A DNA stretch of 64,000 bases, taken from Mesorhizobium denitrificans (GTDB lineage: Bacteria; Pseudomonadota; Alphaproteobacteria; Rhizobiales; Rhizobiaceae). Positions 16,666 to 24,844 of the stretch are shown here, in pieces. The DNA is taken from the NCBI RefSeq assembly GCF_003403035.1, contig NZ_QURN01000013.1:80395-144394 (forward strand), read 5' to 3'. The notes beneath the pieces are model-generated. The model was given only the letters and a program-made list of their open reading frames with translations. It ran no database searches and was not told the origin of the DNA. The position numbers and the translations under genes are program-made. Each line of letters starts with the position of its first letter. Position 1 is the first letter of the stretch.

Positions 16666-17230
16666 TTAAGCCGATCTTTGAAGGTCGTGTCCGCGTTCGT
16701 ACAATAGCTTCAGAGCATCGCTGCCGCACGACATGATACGGAGCATGGTCTCGATGCGGGGAAGACGAATGTTGCCAATGCCGTTGGTAGCTGCAGCACA
16801 GTTCTGGAGGAGGTAGCAAAGAGCGCGAAGCGAGGTGTTCTCACCATAGAGAACAATCGCTTCGTAGGCGATCTTCCGCAATCTTGGCCTTGGTGACAGG
16901 GTCGAAAAGTACCAGTCCGTCCCACCGCCGACTGATCACCACGCGCTTCTTGCCTCTATCCGCTCGGCGGCGCCGACCTCGGCTTGCGATCGGCCGCGAC
17001 GGATGAACCAGCGTTCCAGTGGCCTCCAACCTCAGCTGCAGCTCGGCTGGAAGGGAAGCCAAACTAACGAGATATTGCTTGCCCGCGTTGCCACCTTTGC
17101 CTTGCGCAACGCGGATCTCCAGGCGGTACCCTCGCCAGCTTCCACGCTGGCAGGCCTTCCAAATTGCCTGCCGGGAGACTCCCGCCAACTGAGCGATCAA
17201 GGTCAGAGGCACGAACTCTTCGATGGTCAT
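16666..17230 (-). pseudogene. Mu-type transposase N-terminal region, frameshifted
   Basis: From the ATG at 17230 the frame encodes MTIEEFVPLTLIAQLAGVSR and QAIWKACQRGSWRGYRLEIR, then GKQYLVSLASLPAELQLRL: a helix-turn-helix and linker pattern like the DNA-binding N-terminus of MuA-type transposases. Near 16870 the frame shifts (AKIAE to RKIAYEAIVLYGENTSLRAL) and runs to 16666. The DDE integrase core expected after about residue 200 is missing. Family assignment is from overall pattern and is moderately sure. Confidence 0.6.
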
Positions 17231-17349
17231 CGTGCTTGGCCCCTATAGGGAGAACGTGACCATCGAATAGCAGACTGGATTATACTTGGTGTGACAGCCT
17301 CATCGCGCATCGTGACGAGGCTGGGAATAAGAGTTGCGACCCCTGCCCC

Positions 17350-17493
17350 GGTTTACCAATCGTATCCGTCCAAGGTTGACCAATCTGGTACCGTCCATGA
17401 GCAGGTTGACCAACAGTCGAGCCAACATTCCATTCAAATTCAATCCCCTAACGCCGGTCCAAAATTAACTGTCAACGAGGCCATTGGTAAACC
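17350..17493. repeat. Cluster of GGTT(T/G)ACCAA motifs
   Basis: Three direct copies (17350, 17374, 17404) and one inverted copy (TTGGTAAACC, 17484-17493). The direct copies are spaced 24 and 30 bp apart. They probably are transposase-binding sites of the adjacent Mu-like relic. The rest of 17231-17686 shows no gene. Confidence 0.55.
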
Positions 17494-17641
17494 CGGTTTG
17501 GAATCGGAATCCCCTGCGCTCAGCCAAAAAACTGTTCTGTTTTCAGACGCATAAGCGATCCACCAGCCTCCCATAATTCCGGGCGCGTAAACCCCGCCAG
17601 ATGCCAGATATTTCCGGACATCACATCCACTTTGCAATCTT

Positions 17642-17660
17642 ATGCGACTTTTTGAGCACG
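17642..17660 (+). repeat. Direct repeat flanking the PIN module, copy 1
   Basis: ATGCGACTTTTTGAGCACG. It matches 18823-18841 in 18 of 19 positions, in the same orientation. Confidence 0.7.
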
Positions 17661-17686
17661 GAGCGTGAACATGGCCTCAGGAGCGG

Positions 17687-18262
17687 CTATAGCGCTGCAG
17701 TGTGCGAACGCAGCCGCCGCGCCAGTTTTGTGAACCCTTGTTTGAGGAGAAGTTCGAGGAAATCCTGCGCCGAGGTGCCTGTCTTGCTCAGATTGCGACG
17801 AGCGTTTGACAGCGACCCAATAACGAGTTCGGGTGCCTCGTCATAAATCCCGACCAGGAACCCATCGGGTGTCTCGCGGATCAGCCGGTGTTTCCTCAGT
17901 TCCGTTGCGGGGAAGTCGCGCAGGTTCCAGGTCATGATATGGGACGCTTTTGTTTCGATCGCAGCAGCCACGACGTGCCTGTCATCAGGGTCGGGCAGAC
18001 TGATGGCCTCGATATGGTGATGAAACTTCCCGACCAGTGCTTCAGGGAGAGCCTGTTCCATCAGGCGCCGTGTTGCGTGAAGGCGCTCAATCGAAAGCGT
18101 CGGCACGTTCGCGATGAGATTGCGCATCCACTCGTCGTGGATCTCTTCCGTCCAGCGTGCATCATAAAGCCCGTCGGCGGAGGCCTGGATCAGGATGTTG
18201 CGCTGATGGAAGGGGTAAAGGACGCAGGCATCACAGACCGCCGTTGGAGGATTAAACGCCAT
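17687..18262 (-). CDS. PIN-domain ribonuclease toxin
   Basis: 191 residues from the ATG at 18262, which overlaps the end of the upstream antitoxin gene by 11 bp. PIN signatures are visible: the first Asp in TAVCDACVLYPFHQRNIL, a Glu/Asp pair in WTEEIHDEWMRNL, and the distal acidic site LPDPDDRHVVAAAIETKA followed by IMTWNLRDFP. These residues coordinate Mg2+ or Mn2+ in VapC-like RNases that cleave tRNA or other RNA. A C-terminal extension (SKTGTSAQDFLELLLKQGFT) goes beyond the minimal PIN fold. Order antitoxin then toxin with overlap is typical of type II modules. Confidence 0.88.
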   Translation of the reverse strand: MAFNPPTAVCDACVLYPFHQRNILIQASADGLYDARWTEEIHDEWMRNLIANVPTLSIERLHATRRLMEQALPEALVGKFHHHIEAISLPDPDDRHVVAAAIETKASHIMTWNLRDFPATELRKHRLIRETPDGFLVGIYDEAPELVIGSLSNARRNLSKTGTSAQDFLELLLKQGFTKLARRLRSHTAAL

Positions 18263-18698
18263 AGCGCACGTGCAGATCCTCAGCGTCCTCAGCAAGTGCC
18301 TCCATAGCACCACGCTGCGCTTCCAGACGGGCTTTCAGTGCCAGCACATCCTTGAGCAAGGCACGGCGGTGCTTGCCGACATATCGGAACGGAAGGTCAC
18401 CCCGATCCATCCGCAACACGACGAGCGGCCGGGATATTCCGAGGATCGGAGAAATCTCCGTCGGGCTGAGTTCCTGGTCTTCAGCGAGGACCGCAACGCG
18501 ATCGCCGCTCAGCAATCGGTCGATCAGAGTCTCGACAGCATCAACGGCAACGGCCGGAAGAGCCAGGGTCTGCTCCTTCCCGTCTTTGCGGCGCACATGA
18601 AGTTCCATCCGATCGCCTGCAGCGAGCCTTGGCATCGCGGCAACCTTCTTGAGGTCGCGATCCGAGAGACCGGCAAATTTGACGACTTGGCTGGCCAT
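18252..18698 (-). CDS. DNA-binding antitoxin partner of the PIN toxin
   Basis: 148 residues from the ATG at 18698, with AAGGAGAG in front. The C-terminal two thirds contain an excisionase/Xre-like helix-turn-helix: ELSPTEISPILGISRPLVV, then RMDRGDLPFRYVGKHRRALL, followed by a helical tail (LKDVLALKARLEAQRGAMEA) likely to contact the toxin. The N-terminus (SDRDLKKVAAMPRLAAGDRM) has no clear match. It should neutralise the PIN protein and autoregulate the pair. The 396-bp region upstream (18699-19094) holds a direct repeat and a resolvase-like dyad but no gene. Confidence 0.85.
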   Translation of the reverse strand: MASQVVKFAGLSDRDLKKVAAMPRLAAGDRMELHVRRKDGKEQTLALPAVAVDAVETLIDRLLSGDRVAVLAEDQELSPTEISPILGISRPLVVLRMDRGDLPFRYVGKHRRALLKDVLALKARLEAQRGAMEALAEDAEDLHVRYGV

Positions 18699-18822
18699 GA
18701 CTGCTCTCCTTGCCGCCAATATAAGAGTTCGGCGCTCTAACTGCAATAACTGAAACGTTGGCCGGTTACTCGGGGGAGGAATCGGGTATGTCCGGCGCCC
18801 TCCCCAATGTGAGGTGGTGCCT

Positions 18823-18841
18823 ATGTGACTTTTTGAGCACG
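18823..18841 (+). repeat. Direct repeat flanking the PIN module, copy 2
   Basis: ATGTGACTTTTTGAGCACG, one mismatch from 17642-17660. The two copies enclose exactly the toxin-antitoxin pair. Confidence 0.7.
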
Positions 18842-18858
18842 ACCGCTTAGGGCGACGT

Positions 18859-18890
18859 GTGTCCGAAATTTGTAGCACGATTTCGGACAC
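18859..18890. repeat. Perfect dyad resembling a resolvase subsite
   Basis: GTGTCCGAAAT, a 10-bp spacer and ATTTCGGACAC: 11-bp arms with no mismatch. The half-sites TGTCCG/CGGACA are those of the transposon B res subsites, and the 30-bp size fits, yet no resolvase gene is nearby. Confidence 0.65.
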
Positions 18891-19094
18891 TCCGTTGCGG
18901 CGGAAGGTTCCAAAATAGTGCAGGGACGCGTCATCTGACGGCAGAAAAGGGGCCGACTGCGGACCGGCTGCTTTCCGATTGAAAAGATCGATAACTGGTC
19001 GCTCCGCTACTTGTTAGTTGTTATGCTGAACTCCGCCCAATCGAGTCGATGACTTACCTTCACAGCGGTCGAATTGCGTTTCGATGATTCTCCA

Positions 19095-20363
19095 TCAGGC
19101 TTGGAGAGAATTCTTGAAACGCGCTGGTGACAACTCTGATATATCTATGTGCGGTTGCTGTCCGGTGGCGAGATCTGCCATGATCTTTCCTGCCATCGGT
19201 CCGGGTCCGAAACCGTGACCGCTGAAGCCTGTTGCAACGAGAAGCCCCTCCAACGCGTCGACTGCGCCCATGGCTGGTACGACATCGGGCAGCGTGTCGA
19301 TGATACCTGCCCAGGAGGTTTCAACCTGCGTGTCCTCGAGAGCAGGAAACAGGTGTCGAAACTCCGTAATGGCTTCTTTGGTCCGCCATGCATCAGGAGC
19401 CACATGATCGCGGGTGGGGGGAATGTCTGCCAACGGCCTGTCATATCCGCGTCCGAATATCCGCTGCAACGGCGCCCAGACATTGATGCGGGCAATATCG
19501 GGATTGGATTTTCGAACCGGCGCATAGGAACGTGCGTATCGCCAGGAGTCCCAACGTACATCATATTCGCCGCCCGCCACCGAAACCACATAGGCGCCTC
19601 TGACATCCTGCCGGATACCGGTCAGCGGCCCCGATACGCACGGCTCCAGTTTTAGTTCCGGTCTGGGCAGTGTGCGCACGACAGTTGCCCGGATCTGCTC
19701 CTGCGGCAAATCGAGCCCGATTGCTCGTAGAAGGCGTCCGCTTCCCGCGCCGGCCGCGCAAAGAACCATACGGGAACGATGAAGCCGTCCGCCTGACCAG
19801 ACGCCTGTAACACGTCCCGCGCTCACGTCGATACGCGATACCGATGCTCCAAGGCTGAAGGAAACTCCAAGTTCCAGCGCTGCCTCAAAATAGGCACGGG
19901 TGGCGCGGCCGGGTTCTGCTTTTCCGTCCGAGGCGGTATACATGGCGCCTTTGATATTGGCGTTCCGCGACAGCAGCGGCAGCTTCGTAATGACCTGTTC
20001 CGTTGTCAGAAGCAGCGTGTCGAGGCCGAAGTCCATCGCCCGGACTTGCCATTCCTCGTGCCGCGCCATGTCAGCATCGCTAGTCGCAAGTGCGAGATTG
20101 CCCCCACGAAACCAGCCGACTTTCCGGCCAAGTTCCGTTTCCACGCCTTCCCAGAGCTTCATGGCAGCGATTGCAAGACTGAGCTCGCGAAAGTCACGAC
20201 CCTGTTGCCTGACGAATCCGAGGTTACGCCCTGATTGCGCCGAACCGGGCGTCTCCCGTTCAAAGACCAGAACGCGCATTCCATTTTTGGCCGCGTAAAA
20301 GGCAGCCGAGCATCCCACGATGCCCGCGCCGATAATGATCAGGTCCCATTCATCGGACGTCAT
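19095..20363 (-). CDS. FAD-dependent amino acid/amine oxidoreductase (DadA/DAO type)
   Basis: 422 residues, ATG 20363. The N-terminal dinucleotide fold DLIIIGAGIVGCSAAFYAAK is followed by RVLVFERETPGSAQSGRN, the FAD-ribose Glu and a Ser/Gln region seen in D-amino acid dehydrogenases and glycine-oxidase-like enzymes. The C-terminal ATGFSGHGFGPGPMAGKIMA closes the FAD site. It probably oxidises a C-N bond of an amino acid or amine. It is the last gene of a leftward operon with a polar amino acid transporter and an aldehyde dehydrogenase, consistent with oxidative deamination of an imported substrate, then aldehyde oxidation. The exact substrate is unknown. Confidence 0.85.
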   Translation of the reverse strand: MTSDEWDLIIIGAGIVGCSAAFYAAKNGMRVLVFERETPGSAQSGRNLGFVRQQGRDFRELSLAIAAMKLWEGVETELGRKVGWFRGGNLALATSDADMARHEEWQVRAMDFGLDTLLLTTEQVITKLPLLSRNANIKGAMYTASDGKAEPGRATRAYFEAALELGVSFSLGASVSRIDVSAGRVTGVWSGGRLHRSRMVLCAAGAGSGRLLRAIGLDLPQEQIRATVVRTLPRPELKLEPCVSGPLTGIRQDVRGAYVVSVAGGEYDVRWDSWRYARSYAPVRKSNPDIARINVWAPLQRIFGRGYDRPLADIPPTRDHVAPDAWRTKEAITEFRHLFPALEDTQVETSWAGIIDTLPDVVPAMGAVDALEGLLVATGFSGHGFGPGPMAGKIMADLATGQQPHIDISELSPARFKNSLQA

Positions 20364-20372
20364 GATTGCGCA

Positions 20373-21137
20373 TCACTGAACTTTAGAAAGAAACGTCCGC
20401 GTCCTTTCGAAAGCGGGATTGTCGAGCACCTCTGTCGGGGTGCTGCACTCGACGATCCTGCCCGATTCCATAAAAGCGATGCGGTGGCAGACTTCGCGCG
20501 CAAACGACATTTCGTGCGTGACAACCATCATAGTCATTCCGTCCGCCGCCAGCGAGCGCATAACATCGAGCACCTCGCCAACCAGTTCCGGGTCTAGTGC
20601 GCTGGTGGGCTCATCGAACAGGATCACTTTCGGCTTCATTGCCAGTGCACGGGCAATTGCCACGCGCTGTTGCTGGCCACCGGAAAGCATGCGCGGATAG
20701 CTCTTGAGTTTATCAGCCAGCCCGACCCGTACGAGCAGTTCTGCGCCGAGGTTTTCTGCTTCGCGCCGGGGAATGCCCAGCACGTGAACCGGCGCTTCGA
20801 TGACATTCTCCAGCGCGGTCATGTGCCCAAAGAGATTGAAACTCTGAAACACCATACCGATGCGAGCACGCTGCCTTGCAATCAACTTTTCGGGCAACTC
20901 GTAGGCATGGTTTCCATTGCGGCGGTAGCCGATCAATTCTCCATCGACAGTTATGCTGCCGCGCTCGATACGTTCCAGATGGTTTACGCAGCGAAGAAGC
21001 GTGGATTTACCCGACCCGGACGGGCCAATCAGGCTGATGACTTCGCCCGCCGCCACGGTGAGGTTGATATCGCGCAACACGGCGAGATCGCCGTAATTCT
21101 TGGAGACTCGATCGAAAACGATCATCGGAGCAGACAT
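20373..21137 (-). CDS. Polar amino acid ABC transporter ATPase
   Basis: 254 residues from the ATG at 21137, 9 bp upstream of the oxidoreductase gene. Walker A is LIGPSGSGKSTLLRCVNHLE, the Q-loop is GMVFQSFNLFGHMTALENV, the signature is [20 protein letters not shown], and Walker B plus D-loop is [20 protein letters not shown]; the switch His is in VVTHEMSFAREV. GlnQ/HisP-like throughout. It powers the permease at 21152 together with the binding protein at 22124. No defect visible. Confidence 0.93.
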   Translation of the reverse strand: MSAPMIVFDRVSKNYGDLAVLRDINLTVAAGEVISLIGPSGSGKSTLLRCVNHLERIERGSITVDGELIGYRRNGNHAYELPEKLIARQRARIGMVFQSFNLFGHMTALENVIEAPVHVLGIPRREAENLGAELLVRVGLADKLKSYPRMLSGGQQQRVAIARALAMKPKVILFDEPTSALDPELVGEVLDVMRSLAADGMTMMVVTHEMSFAREVCHRIAFMESGRIVECSTPTEVLDNPAFERTRTFLSKVQ

Positions 21138-21151
21138 TCCCGACCCCTGCA

Positions 21152-22063
21152 TTAACGGAAAATGCGTCGCCGCGGGACTGCGCCAATTTCTTGGCGAGAG
21201 CGGGCAAAATGGCGTTCGATTCGGGCTTGCAACAGGCTCAATAGCGTGGTCGCCAGCAGGTACCAGAGACAAGCCACGATTAGCAGCGGAATGGTCTGGA
21301 AGTTCCGCGAATAGATCGTCTGCGCGGAATAGAGCAGGTCGGAGAGCGATATCACGCTGACCAGCGAAGATGTTTTCAGCATGCCGATCGTCTGGTTTCC
21401 AGTGGGTGGAACGATCACCGGCATCGCCTGCGGCAGAACGATACGCCACAGCGCCTTGCCCCGGGTCATGCCAAGCGACGTCGCTGCCTGCCGCTGCCCC
21501 GGATCGACCGAAAGGAGGCCGCTGCGGATGATCTCGGACATGTATGCGCCTTCGTTCAGGCCGAGCCCCAGGACAGCAGCCGTGACCGGCGAAATCAGCG
21601 TATTAGTCGGCACGCTCATACCCCAGGGAGTGAACGGAACGCCGATGAAAAGTTCGGGAAACAGGGCGCCAAGATTATACCAGAAAATGAGCTGCACCAG
21701 CACGGGGGTGCCACGGAAAAACCAGATATATGCGTTTGCCACGGTAGAGATGACGATATTGTTCGACATCGCCATGATCGCGAAGATCGTGCCCAGCACG
21801 ACGCCGATAATCATTGTGACAACAGTTAGCCAGATCGTCAGATAGAGACCGGATAAAATGCGGGCATCGAACAAATATTCGCCGACCACTGCCCATCCGA
21901 AATTTGCGTTGCCTGCTATGGAAATCAGGAAGCCACCGACGATCACCGACAGCAACGCAGCAGCGATGCGAGTACCCCATGGACTTGCCGGTACATAGGT
22001 GAGCATAGGTTCCGTCGCCTCGGAAGCGACGTCTGTCGGGTCGGCGGTCGTGGTCTTGGCCAT
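21152..22063 (-). CDS. Polar amino acid ABC transporter permease
   Basis: About 303 residues from the ATG at 22063 (a GTG at 22069 is possible). A cytoplasmic tail precedes five or six membrane segments, e.g. AALLSVIVGGFLISIAGNAN and MIIGVVLGTIFAIMAMSN. The His/Glu/Gln permease signature is visible: WFFRGTPVLVQLIFWYNLG, the GLGLNEGAYMSEIIRSGLLS loop and QAATSLGMTRGKALWRIVLPQ, the EAA loop that docks on the ATPase. One permease gene is present, so it probably works as a homodimer. An additional N-terminal extension of about 30 residues is longer than usual. Confidence 0.92.
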   Translation of the reverse strand: MAKTTTADPTDVASEATEPMLTYVPASPWGTRIAAALLSVIVGGFLISIAGNANFGWAVVGEYLFDARILSGLYLTIWLTVVTMIIGVVLGTIFAIMAMSNNIVISTVANAYIWFFRGTPVLVQLIFWYNLGALFPELFIGVPFTPWGMSVPTNTLISPVTAAVLGLGLNEGAYMSEIIRSGLLSVDPGQRQAATSLGMTRGKALWRIVLPQAMPVIVPPTGNQTIGMLKTSSLVSVISLSDLLYSAQTIYSRNFQTIPLLIVACLWYLLATTLLSLLQARIERHFARSRQEIGAVPRRRIFR

Positions 22064-22123
22064 GGTCACTCGGATAATCGCACATTGAATGGCCGGCGGA
22101 CATGCCGCCGGCCCGATATATTC

Positions 22124-23011
22124 TTACTCGGCCGGAACAGTCGCGAGATTGATGCCCGGCTCGTGATCCATCTTCATGGGCTCGACGCTCCAGTCAGCAT
22201 AGATCTTGTCGTACGTGCCGTCCGCACGGACTTCCTTGAGCGCCGCAAGCAACGCCTCGCCAAGATCGCTTTCGTCCTTGCGGAAGGCGATCCCGCTTGG
22301 CTTGCGCGGCAGGATTGGCATCGGCACCACCTTGACCGGACGCGGAGCGGCCTTCTGGATCTCCTGCGCGGAGGCAGCGGAGGTCAGCACGAAATCGGTT
22401 CGGCCCGAATAGACGGAGAGCAGGGTCGCGTCCGATGTTCCGAACTCGGATACGGTCGGCTCAGGCTTGCCTGCTTCCTTGCAGGCTGCCGCCATTTCAG
22501 CCGTGATCATTCCGACCCATTCGGTTCCGCTCTGCGCTGCGCCCTTGAGGCCGCAAAGGGGAAGGTGGTCGCTGATCTCGGCACCCTTTTCCTCAAGCAC
22601 ATATGCCGATGAAGTGGTGTATCCATAATCTACAAAGCTCACGACCTGTTGACGCTCGAGATTGTCGGTGATGCCTTCCATGGCAATGTCCCAACGTCCC
22701 GACTGAACCCCGGGGATCATCGAGTCGAAGGCCACGGAGGTCACTTCGACTTTTACCCCCAACTTCTGTGCAATGGCGTCCCACAGATCAACCTCGAAGC
22801 CGACCATCTTGCCGGAATCGTCGATATACTGGAAGGGCGGGTATTTGGCGTCCGTCACCAGATTGATGACACCCGCATCCTTGTATTTCTTGGGCAGCAG
22901 GTCCGCCGCGCCTTCCGCATTTGCCGAGCCGCCTGCGAGCATCACGCTCGCCAGCGCCACCGCGATTCTGGCGCTGCCGGAGCCGCGCCTTTGTCTTTCA
23001 AATTTCATCAT
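22124..23011 (-). CDS. Amino acid ABC transporter substrate-binding protein
   Basis: 295 residues, ATG 23011 with GGGAG upstream. Signal peptide with core ARIAVALASVMLAGGSANA. The mature part has the family-3 solute-binding pattern: NLVTDAKYPPFQYIDDSGKM, GFEVDLWDAIAQKLGVKVEV, then SMIPGVQSGRWDIAMEGITD. The ligand pocket cannot be predicted. It is a periplasmic component of the importer encoded next to it. An aldehyde dehydrogenase gene lies upstream in the same direction. Confidence 0.92.
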   Translation of the reverse strand: MMKFERQRRGSGSARIAVALASVMLAGGSANAEGAADLLPKKYKDAGVINLVTDAKYPPFQYIDDSGKMVGFEVDLWDAIAQKLGVKVEVTSVAFDSMIPGVQSGRWDIAMEGITDNLERQQVVSFVDYGYTTSSAYVLEEKGAEISDHLPLCGLKGAAQSGTEWVGMITAEMAAACKEAGKPEPTVSEFGTSDATLLSVYSGRTDFVLTSAASAQEIQKAAPRPVKVVPMPILPRKPSGIAFRKDESDLGEALLAALKEVRADGTYDKIYADWSVEPMKMDHEPGINLATVPAE

Positions 23012-23102
23012 TGCAAGTCTCCCATTGGTGGTCGGCCCGCCTGTCGGCTTGCATGCGGACCCGCTTGATTCCAGCCCGGCCTTTGCCGCCGGTCATTCGC
23101 CC

Positions 23103-24593
23103 TCAGCCGATGACGAAGGGGTTGGCTATTTCCTCTGCCGTCGAAAGCCAGACGGCTTTGGTCTGCAAGAATTCCCGAATGCCTTCGATGCCGTTCTCGC
23201 GTCCGATTCCGCTTTTCTTGTAGCCCCCGAAGGGTGTCGTGTAGGACACGTCGCGATAGGTGTTCACCCACACGCTGCCCGCCTCAAGCCGCTCCGACAT
23301 CAGGATTGCGCGGCGCATGTCGCTGGTCCATACGCCGGCCGCCAACCCGAATTCGCTATCATTCGCGATTGCGATGGCTTCTTCCGGCTCATCGAACGGG
23401 ATGGCTACGAGAACCGGGCCAAAAACTTCTTCACGAGCGATGCGCATTTCATTGTTGACGCCTGCGAAGATCGTCGGCTCGATGAAAAACCCGTCCCTGC
23501 ATTCCGCGATATCGGGTCGCTTGCCACCAAGGACCAGATCGGCGCCTTCCTGGCGCGCTACGTCGATGTAGCCCAGCACCTTCTCGAACTGCATCGAGTT
23601 GGCGATGGGGCCGATCCGGGTATCTGCATGTCTGGGATCGCCGATCCGGGCTGTTTTGGTAAAGATCGTCAGTTTCTCAAGGAATTCGTTATGGACCTTG
23701 CGGTGCAGGAGAAGGCGAGAGCCCGCGATGCAGGTCTGACCCACCGCGCCAAAAATGCCGCCCACGACACCGCGAACAGCGTTGTCGAGATTGGCGTCGT
23801 CAAAGACGATGTTCGGCGATTTGCCGCCAAGTTCGAGGCTGACCCGCTTTATATCTTTCGCGGCCAGCGAATAGAGGTGAGCGCCTGTCCGCGTGGAACC
23901 GGTGAACCCGACGTGGCGAGTGAGCGGGTGTGTCACCAGCGGCTCACCGACCTCCGGTCCGAAGCCGGTCACCACGTTTATCACGCCTGACGGGAAGCCC
24001 GCCTTTTCCACCAGCTCCATCAATTTGATCGCTGTGGCCGACGTGTATTCAGCCGGCTTCATTACCAGCGTGCAGCCTGCGGCCAATGCTGGCGCGGCTT
24101 TGAGGGAAAAGAGGAACAGCGGTGCGTTCCACGGCACAATCCCGACGCAGACACCGAGCGGTTCGTGACGAGAAAAACTCAATGCGTTCTTGTCGCAGGG
24201 ATGGACGGCGCCTTCGATCTTGTCCGCCAGACCCGCATAGTAGTGGTACCAGCGCGGGATGTAGCGAATTTGATGCCGCATCTCGGCAAGCAGGCGGCCA
24301 TTGTCGCGCACCTCGATTTCGGCGAGTGCATCCGCGTTTTCCTCGATCAGTTCCGCAAAACGCTGGATGATCCGTCCGCGCAGGCTCGGGTGCATCGTGC
24401 GCCACGGGCCTTCCGTAAACGCCTTATGCGCAGCACGCACCGCCCGGTCGGCATCTTGCGCATTGCCGCGCGGCACCAGCGCCCAGGGCTTCGCCGTGAA
24501 CGGATCGACCGTCTCGATATATTCACCGGCCGCCGGAGGCACCCACTCACCGCCAACATACATGGACAGTTTCGGCAGGCTTTCGGTCGGCAT
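23103..24593 (-). CDS. NAD(P)-dependent aldehyde dehydrogenase
   Basis: 496 residues from the ATG at 24593, which has GGAGTGATC before it (the frame is open further upstream, but without a ribosome site). ALDH-superfamily motifs: SLELGGKSPNIVFDDANLDN with the general-base Glu, GQTCIAGSRLLLHRKVHNEF with the catalytic Cys, and EEVFGPVLVAIPFDEPEEAI. It resembles betaine-aldehyde/hydroxymuconic-semialdehyde type dehydrogenases. First gene of the leftward operon, so it probably oxidises the aldehyde made by the oxidoreductase at 19095 or by the UbiD branch. Confidence 0.9.
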   Translation of the reverse strand: MPTESLPKLSMYVGGEWVPPAAGEYIETVDPFTAKPWALVPRGNAQDADRAVRAAHKAFTEGPWRTMHPSLRGRIIQRFAELIEENADALAEIEVRDNGRLLAEMRHQIRYIPRWYHYYAGLADKIEGAVHPCDKNALSFSRHEPLGVCVGIVPWNAPLFLFSLKAAPALAAGCTLVMKPAEYTSATAIKLMELVEKAGFPSGVINVVTGFGPEVGEPLVTHPLTRHVGFTGSTRTGAHLYSLAAKDIKRVSLELGGKSPNIVFDDANLDNAVRGVVGGIFGAVGQTCIAGSRLLLHRKVHNEFLEKLTIFTKTARIGDPRHADTRIGPIANSMQFEKVLGYIDVARQEGADLVLGGKRPDIAECRDGFFIEPTIFAGVNNEMRIAREEVFGPVLVAIPFDEPEEAIAIANDSEFGLAAGVWTSDMRRAILMSERLEAGSVWVNTYRDVSYTTPFGGYKKSGIGRENGIEGIREFLQTKAVWLSTAEEIANPFVIG

Positions 24594-24844
24594 GATCACT
24601 CCTCGGCAGGTCATTCTTGCGGTGGACGCAGCACTTTCGAGAGTGTTGCATCTCAAAAGCGATATCTATTAATAGGCAAACTGATATTTTTTTAGCTGTC
24701 AACAGGTAATATTATTTGCTTCAAAAAATAGCGGAATTACGCATGAAAATTACGCAAATCGCCCCGAAAATGGCAAACTCAATGCAGAAGGCCTAAGCAA
24801 TCGCCGATTTTCCGAAGTTTGCGCTTGAAGTCGGGCGGATTTCT
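24594..24844. promoter_or_regulatory. Divergent control region of the catabolic island
   Basis: An AT-rich 250-bp gap between the aldehyde dehydrogenase (minus) and the GntR gene (plus). It contains a tandem pair of AATTACGCA (24735-24743 and 24748-24756, 13 bp apart) and a TGATATTTTTTT tract. These are candidate operator and promoter elements for both directions. A HutC/GntR-type regulator encoded alongside would be expected to bind here. Confidence 0.5.

Larger units (their letters stand above)
16632..17500 (-). mobile_element. Relic of a Mu-like transposable element
   Basis: A frameshifted transposase gene (16666-17230) is bracketed by the direct repeat CAAAATTAACTGTC (16641-16654 and 17460-17473, preceded at both places by GCCG.TC). 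Four copies of a GGTT(T/G)ACCAA motif lie just upstream of the gene (17350, 17374, 17404 and, inverted, 17484). Multiple short transposase-binding sites near an end are typical of Mu-related transposons. The catalytic domain is absent, so the element is dead. Its boundaries are my estimate. Confidence 0.5.

Noticed and set aside
17350..17493. CRISPR-like array from the repeated GGTT(T/G)ACCAA motif
   Set aside because: Units are only 10 bp, spacing is irregular and one copy is inverted; transposase-binding sites fit better.
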